NCBI GenBank assembly: GCA_028554755.1
Contig: JAPTOF010000016.1
Span: forward strand, 9,337,001-9,401,000
From: Cordia subcordata
Taxonomy: Eukaryota; Streptophyta; Magnoliopsida; Boraginales; Cordiaceae
Direction: 5' to 3'
Length of the DNA: 64,000 nt
The notes beneath the pieces were generated by a model. That model had not been told where the DNA came from and searched no databases. It worked only from the letters and a program-made list of their open reading frames with translations. Both the position numbers and the translations under genes were made by a program. Of this stretch, positions 12,245-24,114 are shown piece by piece. How positions within the stretch are numbered: position 1 is the stretch's first letter; every line of letters starts with the position of its first letter.

Positions 12245-12786
12245 TAAAGCTACTTTGCTAGAATATAAATTAATTATAAATTATTTGCGAGAAAATGAAA
12301 ATTATATTGTTAAAGCATGGTAACTCTATGCTACGTGTTACACCTAGTTAAACTATGTCTAAACTAAACTAAGCTACCAGTAAATTAGACTACACTATGC
12401 TAGCATAGGAAATTAAGTAAAGGAATTGTAAAAAGACCGATGAGTCTTGTAATTGTCGAATATTTTCTCCAGTCTTGTTTTTCTCCTTTTATAGTAATTG
12501 CAACCTTGTAACCACTAATAACCGTCCATAAAAGAAAACATGTTTTAAAGTTCAAATATAAATTCTAAATGCTTCCCCTTTTGCTTGAAGCTCAATCTCT
12601 CTTTTTGCAAAACTTTGCTCCAAAATTGCTTAGATATCCTACAAAAGTTCCCCCCCCCCCTTAATTTAAACTAAAGCTAAAAGTAAAGTAAAATAAAAAA
12701 AAAGGGAAAGAGAAAAGATAGAAATATATTTTCTTTTTTAATATTTTTTTCCTGGTCGTTCATGTCTGTGTATTTGATTTTTGGTC
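12245..12786. other. Intergenic sequence, nothing recognised
   Basis: AT-rich sequence with a poly-C tract (about 12650-12660) and poly-A runs. No coding pattern, RNA gene or element ends were seen. Confidence 0.4.
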
Positions 12787-12794
12787 CTAACAGG

Positions 12795-13410
12795 TAGGGA
12801 TGTCAATGGTACCCCGGCCCGCCCCGCAGGGGTACCGGCGGGGTTTTTGTAAAAAAATACCTAGGGCGAGGCAGGGTGGGGTTTTTTCTTTATACACCGG
12901 TGACGGGGCGGGGTAGGGTTGGGGTTGGGTGACCCAGCCCCAGTCCACCCCAGTATATATATGTATGTATATATATATGTATATATATATATATATGTAT
13001 GTATATTATATGTTATGTTTAATAATTATGATTGGAAGTAAATTTGGATTTAATGCGTTATTGTTGTAAAATTATGTTGAATTTTAGGTATTAGAGTTTG
13101 AATTTGATGTGTTAAGGTTTGGTGCATGATTTATGTTATTTTTTATTTATTTTTATCTAATTAAAAAGTAGGGATTTCACTTGACAGATAGGGGTTTAAC
13201 AAGTAGGTGTTTTGTCTCGATACTACGACCCCTTTAACTTTTGTTGACAGGTGCCCCGTAGGTAAAGGTATGATGTAAAAAACAACGGTAGGAGCGGGGA
13301 TGGTAGTCGGGAAAAAACGTCGGTGCAAGTATAGGGGCGGGGTAGGGACAAGTGGAAAAATACCAGGTGCGGAGTAGGGGTTTGTGAACCCCGCCCCATT
13401 GACATCCCTA
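12795..13410. mobile_element. hAT-type MITE, 616 bp, with 8-bp target duplication
   Basis: Ends are TAGGGATGTCAATGG at the left and its complement CCATTGACATCCCTA at the right. Flanks are CTAACAGG (12787-12794) and CTAGCAGG (13411-13418), an 8-bp duplication with one mismatch, as expected of hAT elements. Both arms are G+C-rich (GGGGCGGGG runs) around an AT-rich core with a (TA)n/(GTAT)n microsatellite near 12953-13010. No transposase. Confidence 0.85.
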
Positions 13411-13418
13411 CTAGCAGG

Positions 13419-14327
13419 TGCACGTGGGATGTGTGTTGTGCAGGTGAGCTCACGGCCATGGGTGCAGCTTGGGTTAACGAGTTTTGGGTTTTGAATTTTT
13501 GGTTGGTGGGGGTCTTTGCATAAGGGGACTTTATTAGGTTTAGTTGATAAGGCAAAATGGGTCAGGTAGTGGGCTTTTAGGGACTTGAAGGGGCTGTTGC
13601 TTACGGGGCATTGTGGCCCAATAGGATTGGGTTTGTTTGATTTGTTTTGGGTTGTTGGGTTTAATGGGTTACTAAAGCTAAGTGGGGGCTTGAGATGTGG
13701 GCGGTGCAGCGCATTTTGTGAGGGCCTGGTGCTCTTCTTTTTCTCTTTGCTTTATTCTAACTAACCTAATTGACCTAGCAACATTAATGTATTAATTAAA
13801 CAAATCAATTAAACTAATAACTAACCTAAAATATTACTAACTTATTTAGTGATTTCTTTTTTTTTTTCCAAACCAAAAAACTTCATTAAGCGAACAACAA
13901 CAAATACATAACATGACTAGAAGTTCAATGTGACAACAATACGACACATGATATCCAAGAACTTGACAAAAATGAAATCAATAATTTAGCAAAATAGTGT
14001 TTTGATCAATCAAAACGTTAAACATTACTTGAAACACGGTTGCCAAACACACACTAAATGCTAATCCAATAATGTCCTAACTTAATTTAATGAAACCTAA
14101 TATTATATGATAAACTAATTAAACTAATTATTTAACTCATTAACTAATTAACCAATTAATTAATTGAATTAATACTAATTAGCTAAAAAAACTAAATTAA
14201 CTAACATATAATAATTTAAACTAAATACTAACCTAACTAATTGCTATCTAGACTAATATAAAATTAACTAATACAATAAAATGCATAAAAAGGTAAGAAC
14301 ACATGTAAATTCCACACTCAATCCATC
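13419..14327. other. Intergenic sequence, no gene recognised
   Basis: A G-rich stretch at about 13420-13730 is followed by AT-rich sequence dominated by TTAACTAA-like words. No convincing ORF or element boundaries. Confidence 0.4.
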
Positions 14328-14580
14328 GGACTTGGATTTTCTTCTATTTTTGATTCTCTCTTATATATATGAGAGATGATTTGGATCATTCAAATGGGAT
14401 AAATTCATTTGGACCCTTTCTTTCAAATCAAAAAGAGGAGAAAGAAAGATATTGATAAACAATTTGAATTTTAAAACAAAGGGTCCAAAGAATTTAATCC
14501 CATTTTAATGATTCAGATAATCCCTCATATATATAGGAGAAAATAAAAAATAAGAGAGGATCCAAGTTCCCATTCATAAG
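14328..14580. mobile_element. MITE forming a near-complete palindrome
   Basis: The arms, about 110 bp each, are inverted complements: ACTTGGATTTTCTTCTATTT on the left and the complementary ATCCAAGT end on the right. Both include TATATATGAG and TTTGGACCCTTT blocks. The spacer is only a few tens of bases. Non-coding; superfamily undetermined. Confidence 0.65.
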
Positions 14581-15546
14581 CACTTAAGAAAACAAAATAG
14601 TCAATATTAACACTAAAATAAGCACTTAAACCGAATCAAAATCAAGTAATTAACATTCATAAATGCACACACATCAATAAGCGTGTAGAGATATTATTTG
14701 TTTACATCACATGTGGTCTCGATAAAAAAAACCACTAAAATATATCTCTAAATTTTAGCAAATTCTTAATGTTCTGCTCAAAAGTAAAAATCGCTTATCA
14801 ACAATCATAAGGGTTTTTTTTTTTTTTTTTGTAAATCCTTTGTCTTTCATATATTTCTTTTCTTTTTTTTTCAAAATCAAGTTATTTATGATCATCAATA
14901 TTTATAATTATTATTCCTACAATCACTTCCATATTAAAAAAACATATCATAGTTATTTTGAGCAAATTGACATGGTTGATAATAATTCATCATAAATTAT
15001 TTTGCTTATATGATAATGCCCAAAATAATTTCTAAATCATGCTATTAATATTGATAATATAGGAGCATATTAGGCATTCATATTCTTTTTGCATTAGTTT
15101 ATTTGAGAACTATTTGTAAACATTGCGCACTCATACTCGTTTGTAACTTGAAAATTCTACGATTGTTGTTATGTTTATTCATAGAGAATTTTACAATATT
15201 ATCTTTTAATGGTCATATCTCTACCATATTTTGCAAAAAGATCCAAAAATCCTTTCTGAATAGATATTAAGGCTTTAGACCTTTTGTGGAAATAATGAAG
15301 GAATTTCATTAATTTATCATAATCCTTAAGGGATGTAGAATTATCTTCTATAAATTATTTCTCTAGAATTTATAGCATCCATTTGGATTTTTATGTAGGG
15401 TTATATCATATTTATTGCCTAATATAAGAAAATGACAAAGTCATAGTTTGTGACCATATGAATGTCAATTTGAACTTTTTAAGCAAATTGCTCAATAGAT
15501 TAAGATAACAAACCTTTAGCTCGTAACTTCATGATATTTGATATCA

Positions 15547-15588
<42 letters not shown>

Positions 15589-16350
15589 AAAAAAAAAAGC
15601 TAAAAGAAATCTTCACCGAAATAATGGTATGGAATATTCTCTATGTGAAATTTTCATAATAATCTTTGCACATCTCTAAGAGTGATGTTTTGTAAAGACG
15701 TGTTATGAAAATATCTACAAAATATAAAAAGAGATGTAAACACAATATAATAAAAAAGACAAGGAGAGAAATACAAAAAAGATATAAGGAGAGCATAATA
15801 AAGAGAAAAAGGGAAAAAATATAAGGGAGAGAAGAGAATGTAACTTTTACAATTCAAAAATTACTATTTATACAAGAAACACAAGTGCAATAACATAGAT
15901 GTAGGATTACTTAAATTTGCTCCTGCGCGTAGGGTGATCGAGTCAGTGTGGCGTGCGATCTCATTGAAATATTGCGTCATTCTTTGGATTTCCACGCCGT
16001 TGGTCCTCTCTCCAGCCACTCACGCACATCCTCGATTTACCTCCGTCGATTTGGAAAAGGGGTTCTCCTTTGGTTAACCCTTTTAAAGGATTACTTAAAT
16101 TTAAAATACATATACTGATTCAACTTTATTTTATGAAAGTACAAACAATCATGACCCTTGGAGTTTAAACAACAATAAAGTAGGCTGAATATTGCACAAT
16201 AATTTAATAATTCCATGCCACTAATTTAATTATATCCTCTCCTTTCATTGCTTAGTTTTCTTAACTTTTTTTTTTTTTTTTTACCACAAGCCCAATTAGT
16301 AGTACAAAAACTTTACAATTCTAAATAATAAATAGAGTCAAACAAAAGAC
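14581..16350. other. Intergenic sequence upstream of the ANTH gene
   Basis: AT-rich sequence with poly-T tracts (about 14814-14830 and 16266-16283) and a (TA)n tract (about 15549-15584). A short G+C-richer block at about 15910-16080 is of unknown origin. No gene recognised. Confidence 0.45.
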
Positions 16351-16936
16351 CACCGAATGACGTGTGTTTTACCCCAACATCAGACCGTGCCACGACAGAT
16401 TTACCCAACGCTGCCTACCGTTTAAAAACACACGCCTCGCCCTTGGGACACCACCACCACCGAAACATTTTCCCTTTTTGTACCTCGCAAAATCCAATTC
16501 AACGGTCCGGATCCTCCCGGACTTCAACTCCCCTATTCAAATCCACCTTTGAAATACCTCAATCCATTTTCTTTCTTACCTATTTATTATTATTATATAA
16601 AATAAAGAAGAAACTCCTCCACCATTTTCTCTCCCCTATCACCCCCCACATAAAACTCTGCAGCAGATCTAGAAATGAAACCCATACAGAAACTTCAAGA
16701 AAGTATATAGGGAGAACTCATCCACGCCCTGCAGCAGCTTTACCTTTAGTTCACACCTCTCTCTCTCAGATCCCACATACATTTTTTCTTTTCTCGTGCC
16801 TGTATAGCTAGATCTGCTTAGCACACACAACATCAAATTTGATAGTTGCATCTACAGATCTATTCTAGTTGTTTACAGTTTTCCGATTAAATTTGAAGTT
16901 AATCAGCAAGAAGCGAACAAGGGCAACGTCGGAGAG
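16351..16936 (+). promoter_or_regulatory. Probable promoter and 5'UTR of the ANTH gene
   Basis: A TATATAAAATA motif lies at about 16594-16604, in the right place for transcription to begin near 16630 and leave a 5'UTR of about 300 bp rich in CT. A GACGTGT (ACGT-core) motif occurs near 16358. The start codon context GAGAGATGGCG is favourable. There is no experimental start site. Confidence 0.45.
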
Positions 16937-18877
16937 ATGGCGCCGAGCACCATAAGAAAGGCGATCGGGGCAGTGAAGGACCAGACGAGTATCGGCATAG
17001 CCAAAGTGGCAAGCAACATGGCGCCGGAGCTGGAAGTAGCCATAGTCAAAGCCACCAGCCACGACGATGAGGCCGCCTCCGAGAAGTACATCCGCGAGAT
17101 CTTGCACTTGACCTCCTACTCCCGTGGCTACATCTCCGCCTGCGTCTCCGCCGTCTCCAAAAGACTAGGCAAAACCCGCGACTGGATCGTCGCCCTCAAG
17201 TGTCTCATGCTGATCCACCGCTTGTTGAATGACGGCGATGCTGTGTTCCAGCAGGAGCTCATGTTCGCCACCAGGAGAGGCACCCGGCTGCTCAACTTGT
17301 CCGATTTCCGCGACGAGGCGCATTCCAACTCCTGGGATCACTCTGCTTTTGTTAGGACTTATGCTTTGTATTTGGATCAGAGACTGGAGCTGATGGTCTA
17401 TGAGCGCAAGCAGCAAAGTGGTGGTTCAGTCGCAGGCGGTGAATCCAGAGAGGAGAGATGGCGATCTCCCCCTTACGGCTACGATTACAACGGTGGCTAT
17501 AGTAATAGGGACGAGCCCGTTTATGGGATGAGGAGATCTCGATCCTTTGGTGATGTGAGGGAGTCGGAGAGGAAAGATCAAGTTGTGGCAACCCCTCTGA
17601 GAGAGATGAAGCCCGAGAGGATCTTCGGTAAGATGGGTCATCTGCAGAGGCTTTTGGACCGTTTCTTAGCGTGTCGGCCGACGGGTTTGGCGAAGAACAG
17701 CAGGATGGTGTTGGTGGCTCTGTATCTCATGGTGAAGGAGAGCTTCAAGTTGTATGCTGATATTTGTGAAGTGTTGGCTGTTTTGTTGGATAAGTTCTTC
17801 GATATGGAGTATCAGGACTGCGTTAAGGCTTTCGATACTTATGCTAGCGCCGCGAAGCAGGTTGATGAGCTCGTGGGGTTGTACAATTGGTGCAAGGATA
17901 TAGGAGTTGCGAGGTCATCTGAGTATCCGGAAGTCCAGAGGATTACTAGTAAATTGTTGGAGACTTTGGAGGAGTTTGTGAGGGATAGGGCAAAGGGCGG
18001 CAAGAGTCCTGAGAGGAAAGTGGATGTTCAGCCTGTGGAGGAGGAGGAGGAGGAACCGGTGCCTGATATGAACGAGATTAAAGCGTTGCCTCCACCGGAA
18101 AATTACACGCCTGAGCCGGAACCTGAGCCCGAGCCCAAGCCTTCTCAACCCGCGGTTCAGCAGGCGGGAGATTTGGTGGATTTGAGGGATGAAGGGGTGA
18201 CCGCTGATGATCAAGGGAATAAACTCGCTTTAGCACTTTTCGCCGGACCTGGGGCGAGTAAAGCCAATGGATCGTGGGAGGCTTTCCCATCGAATGGGGA
18301 GCCTCAAGTTACCTCAGCGTGGCAGAATCCGGCAGCTGAGACCGGTAAGGCCGATTGGGAGTTGGCTCTGGTGGAGTCAGCAAGTCATCTATCCCAGCAA
18401 AAGGCCACATTAGGTGGTGGATTTGATCCATTATTGTTGAATGGGATGTACGATCAAGGAATGGTTAGGCAACATGTGAACTCTGCTCTATCAACAGGCG
18501 GGAGCGCGAGTAGCGTGGCACTGCCAGGGCCGGGAAAGAGCTCAACGCCGGTGTTGGCTCTCCCGGCCCCGGATGGATCGATGCAGACAGTGGGACAAGA
18601 TCCATTCGCCGCGTCATTGAGCATTCCCCCGCCTTCCTACGTACAAATGGCTGAAATGGAGAAGAAGCAACAATTGTTGGTACAGGAACAGGTGGTGTGG
18701 CAGCAGTACGCCGGAGATGGTATGCGAGGCCAAGCTAGTTTGGCAAAGATCAGCACGGGGGCTGCCGGATATTATTACGCTCCGGGCCAACCACCGGCGA
18801 TGATGCCTTACGGAATGCCGCCTGTTAATGGAATGGGAATGCCGCCTGCTGGGTATCATTATGCTCCTACGCTCTGA
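16937..18877 (+). CDS. ANTH-domain (AP180/CALM-type) clathrin assembly protein, 646 aa
   Basis: Endocytic adaptor predicted to bind membrane phosphoinositides and help recruit clathrin and AP2 at the plasma membrane or trans-Golgi. The ORF is uninterrupted in one exon. The ANTH domain runs through about residues 24-350: the lysine-rich start with VASNMAPELEVAIVKATSHD, the KTRDWIVALKCLMLIHRLL helix, and the second half with HLQRLLDRFLACRPTG and VALYLMVKESFKLYADICEV. A Glu/Pro-rich linker (about 365-410, PEPEPEPEPKP) follows, then a low-complexity tail. The tail has a DPF motif (D555-F557), the kind that contacts AP2 appendages, and the conserved NKLALALFAGP and GFDPLLLNGMYD blocks typical of the plant ECA4/CAP1 (At2g25430/At4g32285) subgroup. 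Length and single-exon structure fit that subgroup. Orthology is inferred from motifs only. Confidence 0.95.
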   Translation: MAPSTIRKAIGAVKDQTSIGIAKVASNMAPELEVAIVKATSHDDEAASEKYIREILHLTSYSRGYISACVSAVSKRLGKTRDWIVALKCLMLIHRLLNDGDAVFQQELMFATRRGTRLLNLSDFRDEAHSNSWDHSAFVRTYALYLDQRLELMVYERKQQSGGSVAGGESREERWRSPPYGYDYNGGYSNRDEPVYGMRRSRSFGDVRESERKDQVVATPLREMKPERIFGKMGHLQRLLDRFLACRPTGLAKNSRMVLVALYLMVKESFKLYADICEVLAVLLDKFFDMEYQDCVKAFDTYASAAKQVDELVGLYNWCKDIGVARSSEYPEVQRITSKLLETLEEFVRDRAKGGKSPERKVDVQPVEEEEEEPVPDMNEIKALPPPENYTPEPEPEPEPKPSQPAVQQAGDLVDLRDEGVTADDQGNKLALALFAGPGASKANGSWEAFPSNGEPQVTSAWQNPAAETGKADWELALVESASHLSQQKATLGGGFDPLLLNGMYDQGMVRQHVNSALSTGGSASSVALPGPGKSSTPVLALPAPDGSMQTVGQDPFAASLSIPPPSYVQMAEMEKKQQLLVQEQVVWQQYAGDGMRGQASLAKISTGAAGYYYAPGQPPAMMPYGMPPVNGMGMPPAGYHYAPTL

Positions 18878-18883
18878 TACTTG

Positions 18884-18886
<3 letters not shown>

Positions 18887-18933
<47 letters not shown>
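18887..18933. repeat. (TC)n-(TA)n microsatellite in the 3'UTR
   Basis: About 15 TC dinucleotides run directly into eight TA dinucleotides ten bases after the ANTH gene stop. Probably transcribed as part of the 3'UTR; likely polymorphic. Confidence 0.9.
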
Positions 18934-19661
18934 GTATACAAAATTATTCTTTCTTATTTTCATCAGTTTTCTTTTTTCTGTTTCTCAAGTAGGGTTTGAT
19001 CAATCTTTTTGGTGCTGTTCTATTTTCGTTGTATTATGATCTTTTATATTCCTTTAACATTTGACATGCCACTTGGTGGAGGAGGGTATAGATGGACAGG
19101 GCATAAGGGGACGAGGAAAACTGAAAGTTTCTCGAGAGATTTGAGTGGGGAGTTCAATTCCCATGTTGGGTCCTTTGTAATTCAATCTTATCATGTCCTT
19201 TTTTTTTTGGTTTTAATTTTTATGTCTTGTAATATTGGATATAATTGGTAAACTTTTCTTGTGTTTCGATTTGAAAGAACATCTGACTCCATTCAATTTA
19301 TCAAGTTATATCTTTGATTGTTTTATGTTTTGATTATTTGGCCTTGTTGCTTTAGATTAGTTGCCAAGTTTGTTGGCGTCGTTTCTTACTTTCTTTGCTA
19401 ATACGTCAACCCATTTTCCGATCAAGTTGAGACATAACATCTTAGCTCAATGTGTATATTTTGCGGCTCATCATTTGGTATCATTGTGTTGTTGTGCAAT
19501 TCTTGGATTTATATATCATTGTGTTGTTGTGCAATTTTTTAATTTATGAAGATCAAAATTTAAAAATAAGTTGATTGGTTTCATTGTATGTTTTTGAAAA
19601 AATAAAAATGAGCAATTTATTTATGTACTTCGATTTAAGAAAAACAAAAAAAGATGACTCA

Positions 19662-20360
19662 TGTTGGGGCAACCTATGTTGGTTACTGTCAGACGACATG
19701 TGTGGGATGTGCAAAACCAACGCCTGCTATGGTCTAAGTTTGTCGTGACAAGTTAGTTAAGTCAAGCTCAGTCTCGCACACACAAGTGTTTACGGGCGCA
19801 CACAAAGTGTTTGCTCTTGCTCACAAGTGATGCACACAAGTGTCTCTTCTCACTCGCGAGTGTTTGTTTTAGGATATGGAGTTTATATGCAAATAATAAC
19901 AACAATGTAAATGAAATTAAAAGCAATACACAAATTACGAGTAATGTTGAACCTTGTGTATATATTCCTACAATATGATTATAGGAAGACTCAAGCTTTG
20001 TACTTACAAGACACTTTCTTTTCTTGTAACTCACTTTACTTCTGTCCCTCAAAATGTGTAAATGCTTTGGATATTTATAGAAGACTCATACAAGAGAATG
20101 CTCGTTTACTGCACATATAATTTGCCCATTAACAGCATGGAAAACTTGAGAGACAAAACTAACTTCCTAAGTTCATGGAGTGAAATTGGCCACCAAATAA
20201 GGACCACTATCTCAACTTTTCTTTTACTATCTCGTTATTTTGGAAGAGATCATGGACAACAAGCTTCTTTGAAAGTAAAAATTTCCCGAAAACCTATCAC
20301 ATGCATCTCGGTCTATATACGTAAGAGTTGTGAAATCAAGTTTAGTTGTCATTTCCTACA
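19662..20360 (-). mobile_element. LTR-like block, about 700 bp, reverse orientation
   Basis: On the minus strand it begins TGTAGGAAATGAC and ends GGTTGCCCCAACA, so it has TG...CA ends. It contains a TATA-like TCTATAAATATCC, then TTGTAAGTACAAAGC, as in copia-type LTRs. A purine-rich stretch (complement of 20361-20385) precedes it, as a polypurine tract would, so it may be a 3' LTR. No target duplication was found, and no second LTR is visible. Confidence 0.5.
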
Positions 20361-21298
20361 CTAAGGATTCTCTCCATTTTTAAAATTAAAGCAAGGCTAA
20401 GCTCATCAGCTCACCCACCATGTTGCGTCTTTTCCGTTGGAGCAACACCAAGTGGTTCAGCTACTAAAGGATGTAAGTACACCGTTCCGCCGTCACACAA
20501 CCATCGCGTATACGGGTTGTTTTTGGTGGTGCACTGTCACTTAGCCACCTCTCATATTCTTTTTATCTTTTATGTTTTCTAGGTGCCACTGCCACAACAC
20601 ATTGTGTCACTATCCACGTAGTTCACACCAAAGCTTAAATTACTAGCCAACATTCACACGCAACATGGGCGATTGATACCATTTTACTGCATGCCGCTTG
20701 CTCGAGGGGCTAACAGTTAAGACTCTTCAATTGTGGTAAGAGTTAATGTATATGACCACAAGTACAGGACGTTTAAAAAGAAACACAATTCTTCTATACT
20801 TTAAATTGAAAAATGAGAAATTGCCAAATTGAAACTTTGTTAATTGCAAAGTAAGCTTTGTACTTTACCAAATGGATCGTTTTGTTAGTAAGGTAATTTG
20901 ATATGTTATATTCTTGTTCTAGAATCATATGTATGGTATACATAGTCTTTCTTACTTCTCATTTTCAAACATTTATAGATGATTCTAATAATCATTTATA
21001 AAAATATTATCAAATTCAAGTTAGAGTAATAAAGAAGTACTTAAATTTTTTTGCTAGTAATGCAAGATAAGGTACAATAAAGGAATAATTAACATGGACT
21101 ACCTATAGGAAATTAAGCACAACTAATCAAAGAGGCCATAAGATTCGAGACTTGATATTGGAGACTTTGCATCAACACAAGCAATTAAAGTTAGAAAAGG
21201 AATCAGAAAACAAGTCAAAATAAAGAGTTTGTCTTAAGATGGCCTTGATAACATTTCTTGGTCATATATGTATTTATATTAGTAGACTTGTAGGCTTA
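20361..21298. other. Intergenic sequence, possibly retroelement debris
   Basis: The minus strand at about 20665-20685 contains TGGTATCAATCGCCC, similar to the initiator-tRNA-Met primer site of copia elements, hinting at leftover internal sequence. Otherwise no gene is recognised. Confidence 0.3.
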
Positions 21299-21506
21299 GG
21301 GCCCGTTTGAATTGACTTTTTTCAAAAGTATTTTTTTAACAATTTTTAAAAAATAACTTTTCTTAAGAAGTTGAAAATTCTGACTTCTAAAAGAAACTGC
21401 ATTTAAGATTTTTTCAGAGTTTCAGCTTTTTTGGAAGTCAAATTAAATAGTTATTACAAATTTAATATAACTTTTTCTTAAAAAAAAAGTCAGTATAAAT
21501 AAGCCC
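21299..21506 (+). mobile_element. GGGCCCGTTTG MITE, copy 1
   Basis: 208 bp, starting GGGCCCGTTTGAATTGAC and ending in AAATAAGCCC, flanked by TTA on both sides (21296-21298 and 21507-21509). The body consists of A/T runs with a conserved AAGTTGAAAATTCTGACTT centre shared with copies 2-5. The 3-bp TTA/TAA duplication points to PIF/Harbinger mobilisation. Confidence 0.75.
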
Positions 21507-22340
21507 TTAATCTCCAGGAAAAAAAAAAGAAATTATTGAATTGAAAATAGAATGAATCCAAATAATGTTTCTAGAGGTTGTAGCCCTTGTGTTATCTGAT
21601 AAGTCTTGGGATTTCTTTAATTTGTCATGAGTAACTATCACACGCCATTGTTCAAATGAAAGAACCGATTAGGAACGCTCTCTATGCATTTTTATTGTCC
21701 AATCAATTTAATTAAATATGTAGAAATCCATTCAGGAGTGTATAACAGAGCCTCTATTTTGGCTTCTTATTACATAAAGTATCAGCCTTTGAGGGATTTT
21801 CGAATTTTTGGCCATCCTAATGATTTTAATCCATTTATTTACTGAGTCGTAAGCAAGATTTAAGAGAACAGTTAAAAAGAAAAAGAAAAATAAAAATTCA
21901 CCATGTGAGTAACGTGTAATATAGGAAATGAAAATAAAAAACTCCCCAGGGTCAAATGTCAATTCCGGAAAGCTTCTGATGAAAACATGATGGGTGTTAT
22001 GCTAGAAAGGAGACATATTTGTAGTCCGGATAGATTCCACAATTTTTGTCACCTTCATTTATTTATTTATTTTGCAAATGATGACCGACACAATTATTTA
22101 TTACGGCTTTGGTCATTTCTTTTTTTAGCATTTGGATTATTTTTACTTTCACCCACCTTTTTGAAATTTCTGTAAAAATATCTAGTTTCAAATGCATTTT
22201 TAAAATTATCCTTTTCATCCTTTGAAAGCCAAAATCAGTAATTCAATTAACGAAAAGTGTTTCAAACACTAAAACTTGACTATCTGGCACCGTGGCGGCA
22301 AGATTCTCTGACTTCAATATTTGAATCAACGAAAGCTGCA

Positions 22341-23705
22341 TGATGGGCGTCGAAATCACCAAAAATAAAATATTAATTTTTACCTCGAGAATATAAATAG
22401 AGTACATGGTGAAAAAAAATGATCAAATCCACAGGGGTTAGGGGTTTAGGATTTGCCAAATGTGCCAAGTAAATTAATTGAATAAGTTATAATCAAAGAA
22501 GGGGGTTTTTAATGCGAAAAAGTAAAATAAACAAAACTATCCAGCACACTGGTCTGCTGAGCGTGGGCACACAGCTGGGCAGAAATTAGAAGAACGTATA
22601 TAAAAATAAAAACGACTAAAGTACGCAATCCTAAGTTCACTCAAAGCTGGAAAAACAGGAAATCAATGAAAATTAAATCTAGCCTAAGGTATAATCACAA
22701 TTTTGGTAAACAAATCCAATCCTAGATGCAAAGATACTTCCAACTATTTTTGATAAATCAGTTATGATTATTGGCTTGGCCTAACAATCTCATCTTTTCT
22801 TACAACGTTGATAATGGTTTAAATCCGCTACGATTTCTCCCCGTTATCGCCTTACCTATTAGACGTTCTAACCTCCAGAGATGCCCTCAGAGTCTATCTA
22901 ATGGAAGCAATAAAATCTAGAAAGACTCGATTCTAATTGCTCATTAGGTTGTGTAATTACACAAGAAACTTGGTTATCACTATTCTTAGATTAATTAAAT
23001 TAATCTAATTGGCTATCTATTGTCATGCAATTGAATAACTGCCTGCAAAATTAAACAATTGCAGAACAATATTAATTCTTAAAACAGTAAATACGCAAAT
23101 ATCAAAATAGCATAAAAGGAATAAAACAATTAGTCTCACGGAATTGAAGAATTGAAATCTTGATTAACCCTTGGTTAGAAAGAATTTAGAACTCCATGGA
23201 CATAGAAGTGGCACCTAAGAAGATGAAAATATCCTGCTAGAAAATTATGAATAAAGTCTCGATCTCCCTATGAATTGTACATAGAAGAATATACAAGAGA
23301 AATTTCTAACTGGAGTTCTTCTCGAATAAGGAAACTCTCCAAAGCTAAGGAAAATAAAAAGGTAAAAATTTTTAAGAAGTCTTTTAGAATTGATTTTCTT
23401 CCCTTTCAAAATATGGCAAGTTTTCAATGCAATTCTTTTCCAAATGTGCTGCAAAAATATCTCCAATCTTCGTCAAAGCTTGGTCAATCCCACGCAAAAA
23501 TTACATAATATTTTCTAAGGTGGCAGAATCAATTTCATTAGCTATGAACACGTCCAAAAGTCCTTTGAATCCATATATAATGTATCCAACTCTTTTTTCC
23601 CAAGCATAACAAGCAAAAACACGTCAAAAACACCAATTAAGAAACATCCAATTTGAGAATTGAATACAATTAACTATGAATTAAAGACTTATTTAAGACT
23701 TATCA
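22341..23705 (-). mobile_element. Solo LTR (gypsy-type), 1365 bp, reverse orientation
   Basis: Flanked by a perfect 5-bp duplication CTGCA (22336-22340 and 23706-23710). On the minus strand it begins TGATAAGTC and ends GGGCGCCCATCA-like (complement of TGATGGGCGTC). Close to its end is CCCTGTGGATTTGATCA, resembling the CC(C/T)GTGGATTCGA motif near the 3' end of the Athila-like LTRs later in this window. No internal region or second LTR, so it is the product of LTR-LTR recombination. Confidence 0.85.
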
Positions 23706-24114
23706 CTGCATGTTCGGTAACACAATTGCCAAATGTTGTTTGAAGGACCAAAAGGTGTTTGAAATATTGAAACATGCTGACTTCAGAGAATCGAATATGT
23801 TCTTGACACCGTAGGGCAGCAAGATTCTACGCTTTCAGTATTCGAAGCACCGAACGGTAATTGAAATACGGAATTGAACTTGAATTTTTGACTGCATTGA
23901 CATGACAGGTGGCTATGAAATTCCCAATTTTGGAGTTTTAAATACCAAACGGCTTTTTAAATTCCAAAACAATATTGCTGGAACTACTATATTAAACCCC
24001 ATTCCTCCCTCCCCGAATCATTCGAAACTTCATTCTACTCCTCTTATACTTTTCAAATTCATCTCTTGATACAAACCTTCAAAAATTTTAGAAAATCACT
24101 ATATAATAAGAAAT

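Noticed and set aside
13223..13555. 110-aa minus-strand ORF
   Set aside because: Crosses the end of the hAT MITE and its target duplication; a composition artefact of the G-rich arm.
16362..16811. 149-aa plus-strand ORF upstream of the ANTH gene
   Set aside because: Low-complexity translation of the CT-rich promoter and 5'UTR with no domain pattern and no conserved start context.
17915..18290. Minus-strand ORFs within the ANTH gene
   Set aside because: Shadow frames of the Glu/Pro-rich linker on the opposite strand.
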